Part shown: piece by piece, positions 1-11,702 of the stretch | Layout of the letters: the number at the start of each line of letters is the position of its first letter | Position numbering within the stretch: position 1 is the stretch's first letter | Source: Moelleriella libera RCEF 2490 | Taxonomy: Eukaryota > Ascomycota > Sordariomycetes > Hypocreales > Clavicipitaceae | Reading direction: 5' to 3' | Assembly (NCBI GenBank): GCA_001636675.1 | Contig: AZGY01000001.1 | Coordinates: forward strand, 2,757,430 to 2,821,429 | Length of the DNA: 64,000 nucleotides | Made by a program: the position numbers and the translations under genes | Notes under the pieces: model-generated | What the model was told of the DNA's origin: nothing | What the model saw: the letters and a program-made list of their open reading frames with translations, nothing else | Database searches by the model: none

Positions 1-3000
1 GTGATTGGAGCGCGCTGCTTCATGTATCGACAATCCGTGATGCGTAGTATAAACAAGCCGGGCGACAATACCTTTCTTCGTAGCCAATCCAGCTGGGCGG
101 CCCACTCTATCAGAACATCAGGCCAGACTGGTATGACGAGATGATAGCCCAGTGGGTGGTCGCAATTGGGTGTCTTTGAGCTGTCCAAAGGTAAGCCCTT
201 CTTGTATGATGTCGATGAGTTGTAAGTTGGTCGGCGGTTTCTTGAGAGCTGAGCTGTACTCCAGACGATCCCAGGAACTCAATACTAAGCCTCGAGTTGT
301 CAGAACTGATCATTGGGTCAGAACTGCGGAGGACGCTATGCGAGCAAGAACGAGGTGAAAACAACGGCCCTTGGGGCCCGGAGGCTTTTATGCCACATGA
401 GGCACCATCGACAACGACAACTAATGGAAAAGACACCTGGTGCTGGCACACTTGCAGTCAATAGATCCCATTTGGAAACGGCTCTGCACAGATGGTTGCA
501 GCACGTGCGTCAACGCCAGCCACGGATGACACAACGTTCAGCTCCCGTTGGCATCACTGTTTCGACGCCAGCTACAGTAGGCCAAACACAGACCCTGTTA
601 GCTCCCTTCTTCGTGTCTGGAGCGAGGGTGTTGCGCCAGTGGTGATGGATGCACACCCTTGCCGGCGGCCCTTTCATCATTGCCCGGGAGCCGTGAAGAC
701 TCCTGTCGCTCCAGCACAGCGTTGTATCCCTGACCATCTGTACAAGGGCGAGGTGCTCAGCCAGGATCAGCGATGCAATTCCTCGCAATCCAGTCCACTC
801 ATCAAGCAGTTTGCTTGCCCAAGTTAACTGTTCCCACACAATACCTAGGCAGGCAGATTGTCTTGCCGAGCAACATGTACTGCACAATACAGTACAATTA
901 ACGATAAAAGCGGCGAGTGGGTCAAGGCTAGATTGGGCTTCAGTACGGAGTAAGGGTAGTCCGTACCAAATTGCAGGATCCATAGCCCAAGGGCAACTGT
1001 GCGGCAGCGTCAGCTCGCCATGGAAAGACACATCCCAGCCACTGCAGCATGCAATCCGTATGTATGTAAATCACGTTTCGTAACCCTGCCTTTCTGAAGC
1101 TCAACGCATTGTTGCAACGGGTAACTCCCGCGAAGGACTTGCCAGACCCAACGTCTCTTGCGGCCGCTTCATCGTTCGATCAGGCCAGGCGGAATCGGCA
1201 GCAGAAGTGGCTCGTTTTCTGGCTGCCTGTCGCCGTGTTTGTCGTCCTCTCCCTTGCCCTTGCCCTTGCCGCTGGCCCCGCCGTCCGTTACTTCCTCGGA
1301 TTGCGTACAGAACTGGTGCTTAGAGACGCCGACTGCGGCGGAAACACGAGTTTCAAGCAACACGACCAGCTGAACTGGGCCGTCATCAGACGCGCAACGG
1401 TGTGGAGATAGACACCCACCTTGGCTGCCCGGCTTTGCTTTTTAAAGTCTGCGTTCCACTTTTGGCTTCCGAGGAGCTCTAAGTCGCGGGAATCGTCCAG
1501 TGACAAATTCTCTATCGCAGGGACCAAGAATTGTGGCTTGCAGTTTTTCCTTTTTCATTGTGAATTTCAGCCCTTTGAGACGAACGGATGATCGGTCCAT
1601 GAGACCTTCGTCAGTGCTGCCACGGCTGCACCCTGTCTTTAATTCGAACAGAGATAAATGAGAAAGAAAAAAGAACGCCCACTGTACTTAATGGTATGGC
1701 GTCTGACGCGGGCTTTCCCCCCTAGCCTCTGACTATGAGGGCACAACGCTATGATGAGACCGGCAGCCCGTCACGTTTCGCGCCACAGTCCTGCAGCCGC
1801 GTCGTGGATTATCCGCAGCGACGCAGGCAGTGTTGGGGCATGGCGTGTAGGCTTGAATCGAGCAGGAGACATGGTGATGGTGGCCACGAGGGTTTGTGCC
1901 GATATGTCTTGGCATTGGCCAAGCAAGGGTTGACAAGCTGTCAAGCTGCTTTTCGGGACAGACAAAGCTTTGCTGCGCAATGTCCCTTTCGGGTAAGCCG
2001 CAATTGAAACTGGTACCAGATTGTATGAGCTTTCAGCTGCCTTGAATCAAGCCCAGACCGAAATGCTGGTACAACATGATTGCAGCATTGGCGGACATGG
2101 GGGTCCGCGCAAAGAGCACCAATGATGGCCCATCCATTTTGCGCCAGATGCCTGGTGAGGAAGAACGGGCTTGCCTGATGATCCACGGGTGGATGAGGTC
2201 CATTCGGCATAAGGACAGCGTCACCCCAGTATAGCCTACACGACCCCATCGTGCCAGGTTCCCATGCAGACAAAGTCCGAGACAGAATTCTCCGAGTTGC
2301 ATCGTCGCGGGGTCTCGGCCGATGACCTCACCTCAATCTTCATACTGTATCAGCTGCCGTGAAACGCTCATTGTTGAGTGCGGCGTTGGAGACAAATAGA
2401 AGCTGCGTCGAGGGGTTCTCGCTATTGTGAATGCGTGCATTCAACGCGTGGCATGATGCTTCGGCGACGCTTTGTTCAATGGCTGTGGCGGCCGGGTGGG
2501 AGGGCGATGTGCAGGATTCCGCTGCGGGCAAACGCTGACAGGCAGACATCAACAAATCATGATCTGGGAAACAATCAGGGCGATTGCAGAGTCGTCAGGG
2601 AAGGCGCGTCACGGATCGCTGCCGGACAGCCTTTGTCCACTCACCCGCCCAAGGTGGCCTGCACCTGCCTTCGATGCAATGGCCGCTCCTGCTTACCATG
2701 TAAATTCCATGCACCTTGAGCAAATCGGTCTGCCACCACCGGCATGAGCGGAGAAAAGGGAAAGCCCACGATGTGATATCATATTTGTGCCAGATGCGGA
2801 TGCACCAAGGAGCATGGCTGTTTCCTCCCTTGTTGCTCTGGTGGGTCACCATAGGGCTCACCATGCAATGCAACAAGCTCGATCCGACAATGATTATTCA
2901 ACGCAGCGATGCGTCTCTTCTCTCTTTCTTGTTGAAGGAGCCTTGCCGTGGCCGTGAGTTCTGCTAAGCTTCATGTTGGGGCGGGGTGCCTCCAGATCTT

Positions 3001-4579
3001 CGTGGGGTCTTGCAACAAGCAAATCGCGGCTGCTAACTCTTTCCCTACCCCGAAAAACAAGTTGTCCCTCATTCGACAGGTACGTGACGAGAAGAATAAT
3101 CGAACTTGTCTCCACCAGGACAAAACAGACACCAACAAACCCTCCGTTCTCAGTAGCTGTGGCTGCAGTGGAGATTCCGACCACACAGCTGCAATGTAAA
3201 GCATGTGGCCGACACTTGTTGGATGGATGCCAGAGCCTGTGTGCAGATTATGCAGAAAGTCCGGATAGGATGGTGGACGACGGCCCCGAACCTTGCTCAG
3301 CTGAGAAGCAGCATCCCACCCTCGAAAATGGGAGAGCAATGCTGCAAAGTCTCTCATTGGAACCCGAGCGATGCATTCTGCTTCCTCGAAGACATGGATT
3401 GCTTTTTCAGAGCGCGGCTTCGGCGCCTCTTCAGCCAGAGTGATCTGAAATGCTTGACGTTTGCCACACATCAGCAGGTTTCTCCACGCGTTTAAGCTGT
3501 TTCTGGGGTCTGCCGAGACCAACGCAGCTGAAAGGACACACCCGTGTGCGACGGCCTAAAATTGACGAGCAGTAAACAACACACACCGCGTGATCAGAAA
3601 ACCGATCTTGTTGAAACCGGCGGGCAAGCATCAAGCATAGAACATGAGAGCAGCACTGCCGCCGCAGAAACGGCGCTTTTGTGCTGGGGTGACTTGCCGT
3701 CGTGGCCAGCCCGCTCTGACTCGAGGGATCTCGCAGCCAAAAGCAACGATCGCTACCCAAAGTGGTGCTCGCTCGCCACTTACACCCGATGCCCACTTTG
3801 CGTAGGCGCCTACATTGTTCCAGGATCTGACGTCCAGCGCTGTCCAGGACGAAAACGCACTTCTCCTTCCGTCTGCATGGGCATGCCCAGGCACGTACTC
3901 CGTGGCTGCACGACTTTGCCTGATTATCGGAAGACTGCCTCAGGGATCTCTACATACATGGCGCGTCAAGTGTCTCAAACCTTTTTCATTCTGGCCAGAT
4001 CTCCTCTCCCGCAGCCAAGGGATGAGTCTAATCAATCATTCAGCTAAATACAGACAGAATGGGAAGGCGCCAGGACATACAGGATGAGATCCTCACTGCG
4101 GCACGATTTCGAGCCGGCGAGAATTGACGGAACTGATGACTGCAACCAAAGATATCGTAGCATAAGGCCCCGTCGCGTCCGGCTGCGACGTGTCCGTCGC
4201 TAAACTCGAGTTTTTGTGCACGTAAGCTGCAGCCTCGTGCAGATTTTGCATTGGGCTCGTGCATCAAGATTGCAGTATCATTAATAAGCTCAAATAGCAT
4301 CCATGGTCGTGCTCCACGACGCCCTATTGCCCGCCATAGTTAACACAGTACGCTGAATAAGCCATGAAACCATCCCAATATCAAAACAGTAAACCTTGAG
4401 CCGGTCATCCTCCATCTGTTTCCAAGGAGGACACTCGATCATGCACCGCTCGAGTACGCCATTGCCATAACGGAAATCCTCCTCTGCCAGAATTCTCGAC
4501 ATCTGATAATGCACTGTTGGCCCATCGTGTCGAGGACCAAAGAAACCAACGATGGCGCCGAGTACCGATCCCAGTCCAC
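1..4579. other. Gene-poor stretch, no supportable gene
   Basis: About 4.6 kb downstream of the APSES factor gene. Open frames occur on both strands (up to about 180 codons near 3.0-3.5 kb, minus strand) but none shows a domain, a plausible splice pattern or protein-like composition, and many overlap each other on opposite strands. A frame at 1109-1411 (+) encodes one hydrophobic segment, but this comes from a CCTTGC-type tandem repeat near 1250-1275. I see no tRNA, rRNA or intact mobile element. Confidence 0.6.
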
Positions 4580-6904
4580 TTACATAGCAATTGCAAAGTC
4601 CACCGACTCCGCTACTGGCGGCACTAATCCATTCGCACCAGGGACATCTTGTTCCTCCTCCATCATCTCAATGATATAATCCAAATTTGAGTCGAGATTT
4701 TCTTCGTCTTCGGTATCAAGACATTGCTTGAGCAGTTTCCGATATTTTTCAATTTGGTCGCCAACCCCAATCATGCCTAGAGCATCCGCGTAGTCTGATT
4801 CGGCCTGTCGTTGTTCCGCTAACATCTCACATAGTTTCCGGGCTAGCGCTAATCTCTCTTCGTGCGAATCATCTTGGGTGCCGTCGCCGTTGGCCTTGCT
4901 CAGTTCAGCGTCCACGGCCTGATGAATATGGAACCTGTTCCGGCGCGCTAACAACTGCAGCACCTGGTGCTTGACAATGTTGGCATCGCTCATGACTTGG
5001 CTCGCTACCTCCTCAGATTCTAGTTGTCCTTCGAGGTCACGAATCTGCTGTCGTGCTAATCTTAGCTCTTGTTGCGTGTTGGCGAGGATACGTCGTGCTT
5101 CTGCCTCGGCTTCATCTTTCCCCTGCCATTCCTCTTCATAGCTCTTGGCCAGATCATCGAGTCTTTCCATCATCATAGGAGAAATCTGGGAGTGGAGGGT
5201 CGAAGCAGCTGAAGACTGATATGACGCGTTGGCTGGCTTCTCCGCGAGAGCGTCTCGAAACGCTGGACGTTTGCGCGAATCAGGTGCAAATGGCGAAGAT
5301 GATCGTTGGGACGCTCTTTGCTTTGTGACGGCATTAAGCTCTTTGATCAGATCTGCTGCTATTTCACCCTCTTGGTTTGGAATGTCTGAGGATGCGTTGC
5401 GGCCCAGAAGTGCCCGAATGCTTTTGCGAGCGTTCTTCTTAGCGGCCAGATGCAGTGCCGTGTTGCCGTTCTGGTCTTGTGCGTCGATCAATTGCTGAAA
5501 TGTCCTATGATCCACATGATTGGACAGCTCGGTGAGAATCAAATCGAGATAATATCTTGCGGCTTGCGAAGTAAATACCCTGCCGACCTTCATGACCGCA
5601 GCGTGATGAATCACTGTGCATCCGGACTTGTCCCTTGCGGCCACGGTATCGAAAAGCTCTCTCATGACTTCGAGAAATGATTGTCTTTCAAAACAGTTGG
5701 AGAATGTAACAGATCGCATAAAGGGAGTTTCGCCGCGAATGTTCTGGACGCCAACATTGGCATTGAACCTTATCAGCTGCTTAATGACATCCAGGTCACC
5801 CATGGAAGATGCCCAATGAAGAGCTGTGTGATGTTCTGCGTCGATGGGCCAGTCGGGTTGGAAGTTCGCTGGCGGTTCAGGCTTGATTGCGGGCTGCTCG
5901 TTCATAGAGAGCATAAAGTAGTCCAGCAACTCGTCGCCATAAATTGCGTGCTGTTGCTCTGTGAAGTCCTTCAAGTTCGCCTCCCGCTTAGTCTTTCTCA
6001 GGGCCGAGGAGTTATAAGAAATGTCATAACGATCGTCTTCGGCCATGTATGAGGCAGATGCCACGGTCAGATTGTCTGGCGTGTCGTCTTCCACCATCAT
6101 TGCGTCGCCATTCTCCCCTTCTTCATGCCTCGCCACAACCGTGTCTGCGATAAATAGAGTGTCAGTAATGCTGTTTCTGAGAAGAGCGATCAAGGTTTGC
6201 TTGGTTGGCTCACTTGCACCCCATTTAGGGGGTGGTGGTGGTTGCTGCTGTGGCTTATTTCTCGAGGTTTTTGGCTTGGTCGCGTGCCGAGGGGCGGGCG
6301 GAGGACTCTCGTTGCCAGGCGTGAACTCAAAGATTGGCTGCAGCCGATCGTACACACTATGACGTTGGGCAAGCGCCTCGCCAGCTTCGAGGGGAATCCA
6401 GGTACCTGGAAGGTCAGTCTCATGCGATAAGAGGTGGAGAGAATCGAGGCTCATAATGCGCACCTTGATATTTGCCGTAGCCACCTTGAATCTTCTCATG
6501 GACGTCTTTCTGTACGTCGCGCTCTAGGATCCTGGTTCGAGCGGGTTTATCGAAACCGGCTGCTTTGAGAATATGTGTAGCATTGATCCAGTCATCGTGT
6601 CTTCTTCGCATTACATGTTCTTTCAAATCATTTCCGAATTGGTACTCGTAGACAGGAATCTGAGAAACCACGTCAGTACAGATACGAGAAGGGCGAGAGA
6701 ATTCCGATTCCGGAGTCCATCTGTGCTCAGAGTGTCTTAATATCGCCTTCTCCTGCCGAGCTGGATCCTCAATCATTGTCCATCCGGCGGCAGCTCGCAT
6801 TTACTTCACAAAGATTGCATGTAGGAGTTCATTACCCCGCTGTAAGTGGCACTGTACACGCCGGGGCCTGTCGCAGCCGCCGGAGCAGCAACAGCTTTTA
6901 CCAT
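4580..6904 (-). CDS. mbp1: APSES/KilA-N cell-cycle transcription factor with ankyrin repeats (MBP1/RES type)
   Basis: DNA-binding subunit of the MBF/SBF-like complex that drives G1/S transcription in the nucleus. My model is complement(join(4580..6144, 6214..6405, 6464..6659, 6836..6904)), 673 aa. Exon 1 gives a short Ala-rich leader ending VYSATYSG; exon 2 continues IPVYEYQFG and the APSES core (HVMRRRHDDWINATHILKAAG, then GGYGKYQG), joined across the 58-nt intron to TWIPLEAG; the domain spans about residues 24-115. Ankyrin repeats start near residue 258 (HTALHWAS) with another near 380 (GNTALHLAA); a coiled coil lies at about 485-535, and the acidic C-terminus is that of the heterodimerising family. 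The intron 6145-6213 is 69 nt with no stop, so simple frame-reading would leave it in; it has a GTGAGC donor, an ACTGAC branch and a CAG acceptor. The first intron is 176 nt. The start at 6904 was chosen because exon 1 restores the usual N-terminus of this family. Confidence 0.93.
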
Positions 6905-7628
6905 GATGTTATCGGATGAAGCAGGTGGCTTGTTGACTTGCAGAGGCCATGCGAGGTTTTACCACTGAGGGACGGAGCTTTCGAAGGCGGCGAGAATGAA
7001 GGAGTGTGTAAAGAGCAATTAAATTGGTTGTCAAGATTGTAGCAATGAAGTTTCCAATCGCTTTGGAAAGACATGGACTCTTGCAAGGGTGTAGAGCGCA
7101 GTCTGAATTGATGGCACGTCAGCGACGCGGTCTTGGAATTGAGACGCGAATGGACGCGCAGCATTTAAGTGGCTCCTGCCTCTGGTCTCCGTTAGGTGGC
7201 ACAGGTGACCCTGGCGGGACTTCCGCTTTAGCCACGTCACGTGACAGCTGTGGCTTGATGCATCCTTGGTCGCCTTGGTGGCCCAGGTGTGCATGGAAGG
7301 GGTAATTAGCTTGGCTGCTTGAGTGCGACCAGGCGCGTGTCGACCACGCCTCTGTGACAGATTCACTCTCATTCATGACAGCATAAACTTTGAAGCTCTG
7401 TACGCAGCTGTGGGTATCGAGCGTCACGTCGTCAGTTACATGCACAATTTCTCGTCTGTGCCTATGTATCCCGCGTGAGCAGTCACTCGCTCCTCTAAGC
7501 TCGCCGGACCGAGTCAAGGGTCGCGGTGAGCCCATTGGCGTCGACTACAACAACAGAGACAGGGACGAGAGGCGCAGCGCATATTTCCAGCTTGCTGCGT
7601 CGCATAGGGCTAACAGGAGGGTTTCAGG
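6905..7628. promoter_or_regulatory. Divergent promoter between the mbp1-type gene and arp1
   Basis: A 724-bp head-to-head region. Three ACGCG cores (the MCB element bound by Mbp1-type APSES proteins) lie at 7135-7139, 7144-7148 and 7154-7158, about one helical turn apart. A palindromic E-box TCACGTGAC lies at 7237-7245. Transcript starts cannot be placed from sequence. Confidence 0.55.
7135..7158. promoter_or_regulatory. Three MCB-like ACGCG cores, 9-10 bp apart
   Basis: Cores at 7135, 7144 and 7154, all in the same orientation. They are about 230-250 bp upstream of the APSES gene start. MCB (ACGCGT-like) sites are the known target of Mbp1/Res proteins, so autoregulation is plausible; binding is inferred. 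Confidence 0.4.
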
Positions 7629-8987
7629 ATGGCGGAAGGGCTGCACAATGCTCCGATTGTCCTGGACAATGGGTCGGGGACCATTCGTGCAGGTTTCGCA
7701 GGAGAAGACCTCCCAAAGTGCTTCTTTCCGTCGTGGGTCGGCCGGCCAAAGCATCTCAGGGTCCTAGCCGGAGCTTTGGAAGGCGACGTCTTCATCGGTC
7801 AGAAGGCTGCTACAGAGCTGAGGGGGCTCTTGAAAATTCACTATCCACTAGAGCATGGCATCGTGACAGACTGGGACGACATGGAGCGGATTTGGGAGTA
7901 TGTATATGGTGAGGGCTTGAAGACGCTGAGCGAAGAGGTATGGTCGAATTGGGTGACGTCTACGAAGGCCTGAGAAGCCGATCGTCGAGGAGAGCCGAGC
8001 CGTTGCTGACCACGCGTCCGGTTAGCATCCTGTTCTGTTGACGGAACCGCCATTAAATCCGCGAAGCAATCGCGACACTGCTGCACAAATTCTCTTTGAG
8101 ACATTCAACGTCCCAGCACTACACACCTCGATTCAAGCAGTGCTGTCATTATACGCCAGCGGCCGAACGACGGGTATCGTGCTGGATTCTGGCGATGGAG
8201 TGTCACATGCTGTTCCTGTTTACGAGGGCTTCGCGATGCCAAACAGCATCCGTCGCATAGATGTAGCGGGCCGCGATATTACAGAGCACCTACAAACGCT
8301 GCTACGGAAAAGCGGTTATGTGTTCCACACCAGTGCAGAGAAAGAAGTTGTCAGGCTGATCAAGGAGAGCGTATCGTATGTGGCCCACGATCCTAGAAGA
8401 GAAGAAAGAGACTGGATCGGCGTGAAGCCCAGCGAGAGCAAGTTTGCGGAATATGTGTTGCCCGACGGTCACAAGCTCAAGGTAAGGACCCTCGTTGAAT
8501 GCATGTCTCTGGCCCATTCGCAAGCATCTTGTCTGACATAAAACAGATTGGACCTGAGAGATTTCGCGCCCCTGAAATCTTGTTCGATCCTGAGATCATC
8601 GGCCTCGAGTATCCCGGGTTGCACCAGATTGTGGTGGACGCCATTAATAGAACAGATCTGGATCTGAGGAAGTCGCTCTATAGTAATATTGTGCTCTCCG
8701 GTGGCAGCACACTGACCAAGGGCTTCGGTGACCGGCTGTTGACGGAGCTGCAGAAGCTGGCGGTCAAGGACATGAGGATCAAGATTTTTGCTCCCCCGGA
8801 GCGCAAGTACTCAACGTGGATCGGTGGCAGTATCCTCGCTGGACTGAGCACATTTCGCAAGGTACGTTGCTCCGCAAAGCTGTTGTCACGCATATTTTAC
8901 TGATGTCGCGACGTTCATGTGCAGATGTGGGTGAGCATAGACGACTGGCACGAGAACCCAGAAATCATTCACACCAAGTTTACTTGA
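7629..8987 (+). CDS. arp1: Actin-related protein 1 (centractin), dynactin filament subunit
   Basis: Forms the short actin-like filament of dynactin, the cofactor of cytoplasmic dynein for nuclear and vesicle transport (ro-4 in Neurospora). Exons 7629-7937, 8026-8481, 8547-8861 and 8925-8987; all three introns (88, 65 and 63 nt) are phase 0; 380 aa, the normal length. The actin fold is evident: phosphate-binding loop VLDNGSGTIRAGFAGED near residue 11, second loop LDSGDGVSH, GGSTLTKGF, and ERKYSTWIGGSILAGL near the end. The C-terminus MWVSIDDWHENPEIIHTKFT, encoded by the last exon, is Arp1-like rather than conventional actin. It is transcribed away from the APSES gene. No truncation or missing motif was seen. 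Confidence 0.96.
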
Positions 8988-9751
8988 AGCTACGGTCGAC
9001 TCAAGTGGACGGAATCAAGCCTATAGGTGACTGGAGCATGTGATCGCAGGGACGATATCACACTGTTTCGGAGCCATGACAAGGGAGTAAGGCGGCTGGG
9101 GTGACGGTGTGCACGAGGTTTGGGGACGCCTAATGATACCCTTGAACTGTCCACACACGTGCAAATCACGCTGTCTAGCATCATCGTAATATATCACAAA
9201 AGATGACGAGGCCGCCAAGGCCAGAAAAGTTGACTGGCGAGCGTCTCGGCACTTTCACATTTCATTGCTACTCGGAGCGTTACATACTAAACACATGATG
9301 CTTTTCTCCTCTTGCAAACAGAAAGAGAGCCATGAAACCAACGACACAAGGAAAGATGATGGAGAAAGAGAATTCGTATCGTAAAAAGAAGTACACACAC
9401 CACTTTGGAAGTGGGGGAGGGTATAATGAGATAGTTCACCAGATGCAAATATGCGCGCTGCTTATGCTCTGAGGTCCCCCACAAACGCCTGCTCGAAAAA
9501 CATGGAATGACAAAGACAGCCAAAGTCAATCAACAAGAAGCAACTTTTCGGTTTTTTTTCGGCTCCGCAAGTTGAGCACCTGCACAGCTTCCCCACCAAT
9601 GGTTATCGCACGATGAAGTCGTTTGGCCAGGGTGGATTTTCCTTTTCCTCTTTCCCTCTTGCCCTCTTTCCTCGTTTTTTTTTTTGAACCTTTCATGGTG
9701 CAGAGGAGTTGCCAGACAGGGAGGAGGGAGGGACGGAGGGGGTCGTGGTCC
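8988..9751. other. Convergent 3' region between arp1 and the DUF3602 gene
   Basis: Tail-to-tail spacer of about 760 bp with T-rich and CT-rich stretches near 9550-9690, consistent with 3' UTRs. No gene seen. Confidence 0.6.
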
Positions 9752-10222
9752 TTACTCGCGGTTGAAAGCGCCGCTGACTCGATCCCACAGCTTAGCAGAT
9801 GAGCTCATGCTGCTCTTGACGCTGGCGGCGCTGGACGCAGATGACGAGGAGTAGGAGGAGGCGGCATCGCTGCTCTTGCGGCGGTACACGTTGCCAGCGC
9901 CGCCGCGCCCACAGTAGCCGACGGCGGCATTGTCCCTGGCGGTTGCGTGGCGAACAGCATCGTCGAGTGAGTCGGCGACTGAGGGCAGTCGTGCGGTAGA
10001 GTGGGCGTTGCCAGCACCGCCGATACCACTGAAGAAGCGGCGGGTCGGGCGAAGTCCTGGAGAAGCAGACGAAGGCGAAGAAGAGGTGATGGTGGTGGAG
10101 GTGGAAGCTATTTTGGAGGATGAAGCTGCCGTGCGAAAGACATTGCCGGCTCCTCCACGACCACAGCGGACGTAGGATGTCGTCGAGGGAGCAGCCTCGG
10201 TCACAACGTACTTGGATGGCAT
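9752..10222 (-). CDS. DUF3602-family protein with GRGGAGN repeats
   Basis: Small fungal protein of unknown function, 156 aa, single exon. Three copies of a glycine motif are visible: CGRGGAGNVFR near residue 20, GIGGAGNAH in the middle and CGRGGAGNVYR in the second half, separated by Ser/Ala/Thr-rich linkers. This repeat defines the DUF3602 family. There is no signal peptide or membrane segment. The frame is open upstream to 10447, but I chose the ATG at 10222 (MPSKYVVTEA) because it leads directly into the first repeat, while the upstream codons look like a 5' UTR. Family members are often annotated as stress- or sporulation-induced, but nothing here shows that. Confidence 0.8.
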   Translation of the reverse strand: MPSKYVVTEAAPSTTSYVRCGRGGAGNVFRTAASSSKIASTSTTITSSSPSSASPGLRPTRRFFSGIGGAGNAHSTARLPSVADSLDDAVRHATARDNAAVGYCGRGGAGNVYRRKSSDAASSYSSSSASSAASVKSSMSSSAKLWDRVSGAFNRE

Positions 10223-10729
10223 TGCTCCGAACAAGTTTTCCGTGTGTTTGGCGCTGGGATTGAGCGTGTCTTTTCTGGGTTTTGCGAGTCTATCGAGTGC
10301 AACCTGTGCTGGTACGATGGACGGCGATAATGACTGACTGACGAACTGACTGACGACTGACTGGACAACGCAGCGTTTTTTTTTCTGAGCGTAAACTTGG
10401 AAGAATGAAAGAAGGTTCAAGTCAAGCTTTTGTAATCGTGTATGCAACGGTGGGAAGAGCGGCGGTTGAAGGCGTATGGTGGCCAGGACAGAACTTATAC
10501 GAGCTCTGTCTCCTGCTCATATTATACGCAAGGGGAAGGAGGGGAGGGGGGGCTAAGAGGCAACATAACAAAACAAAACACAAAGGAGCCAGCTAGCTGT
10601 GTACCTTGGGGGTGTCAGCAGACCAGCGAGATCAAGGATTTTTTTTTCCCTTAAACGCTTTTAATGCGAGAAATGGCTGGGTTACTAAAACGCTTGGCTT
10701 GTTTTCAGTCCGCGTTTCCAGCTCTTTCC

Positions 10730-10747
10730 CTCTCTCTCTCTCTCTCC
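10730..10747. repeat. CT microsatellite
   Basis: Nearly pure (TC)n tract within a longer pyrimidine-rich stretch upstream of the DUF3602 gene. Confidence 0.9.
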
Positions 10748-11023
10748 GTCTGTCTCCAACTCGCTTGTCTCGCCCTTCGCCTCGCGCTTTCTCATCCTTG
10801 CATGGCGCAACAAGTACAAGGGCCGCCGCCATCCGCCGTCGCCGCCACGTCGGGGAATCCCCAAGAACAGACATTAAGGTACCGGACCAGACGATGCGTC
10901 ACGCGGGCGTTTTACACGTCCTGATTCGACCCACACAAAACCCGGTCCAACCTTTTTTCTTTAGGTCGCCGGGGGGCCTGTCAGGTTTCTATTACCCCAT
11001 GGAAATACTTCTGGCGGGTTGCA

Positions 11024-11164
11024 CTAGGCGTCCTTGAGATCTAGTCTGGTTGCGCCATCCTTTCCGGCGGCGGCGCGGCCAGCGAAGATCGTCCAGGTGT
11101 CGTCTACGTACCGTATGTAGTAGGTTTCGTTGCCTGTCACTTTGTTGCCTCGTTGCAAGACAAT
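11024..11164 (-). CDS. Orphan terminal-exon candidate (46 codons)
   Basis: Minus-strand open frame ending in TAG at 11024, whose peptide looks protein-like: GNETYYIRYVDDTWTIFAG followed by a short charged tail ending LDLKDA. A possible 3' splice site (GTGACAG) ends at 11134, and a pyrimidine-rich stretch and a CTAAT branch-like site lie just upstream in transcript order. I found no convincing 5' exon, so it may be a last exon of a small gene, a relic or chance. No family was recognised. Codon choice resembles neighbouring genes (many C-ending codons). Confidence 0.35.
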   Translation of the reverse strand: MVLQRGNKVTGNETYYIRYVDDTWTIFAGRAAAGKDGATRLDLKDA

Positions 11165-11683
11165 TTAAAGAGGAAAAAAGGAGGGGTAGGGTATTAGTCT
11201 GTGAAGAAAAACATGGCAAGCACGACTGACCAGAAACCAACTGAATCAAACAGCGGCATCAGCAGACGGAGGCGAATGGGGGAGATGAAGGGGCAGCAAA
11301 AACAACAACCATGAAAAAAAAATAAAAAAAACTTCTTCCCTCACAGGTGACTTGACATAGCCTTGTTCTACATTACTCAAGTCAAACGCCTTCGTTGCGG
11401 CTCGTTCGTCACGTCATCGCACGTTGCCCTTTGCATACATCGTTCCCCTCGGAAAGAGTACCTCTTTCTGAGAACATTCTTTACCACCATGGGTGGGCTT
11501 TCTGCTCGGCCTAAGCAACTGCTTTCGGTAGGTCGTGTAATGGAGCACATTCGCGGCAGCTTGTGTATCGAGATGAGCAGAGTCCGCATAACGTAATGCC
11601 TTTTCTTCTATTTGTTTAAGCGGCTGTAACTCGTGACAAGTTGTGTCAGTTGACCTGCTGAAGGAGGGGGAAGTACGTCTTGG

Positions 11684-11702
11684 AAAAAAAAAAAAAAAAA
11701 AA
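11684..11702. repeat. Poly-A tract (19 nt)
   Basis: Uninterrupted run of 19 A residues in an intergenic region. Confidence 0.95.

Noticed and set aside
1109..1411. Short membrane-protein-like frame
   Set aside because: Its hydrophobic segment is produced by a CCTTGC tandem repeat; nothing else supports coding.
2971..3522. 183-codon minus-strand frame
   Set aside because: Overlapped by an equally long plus-strand frame and lacks domain or composition support.
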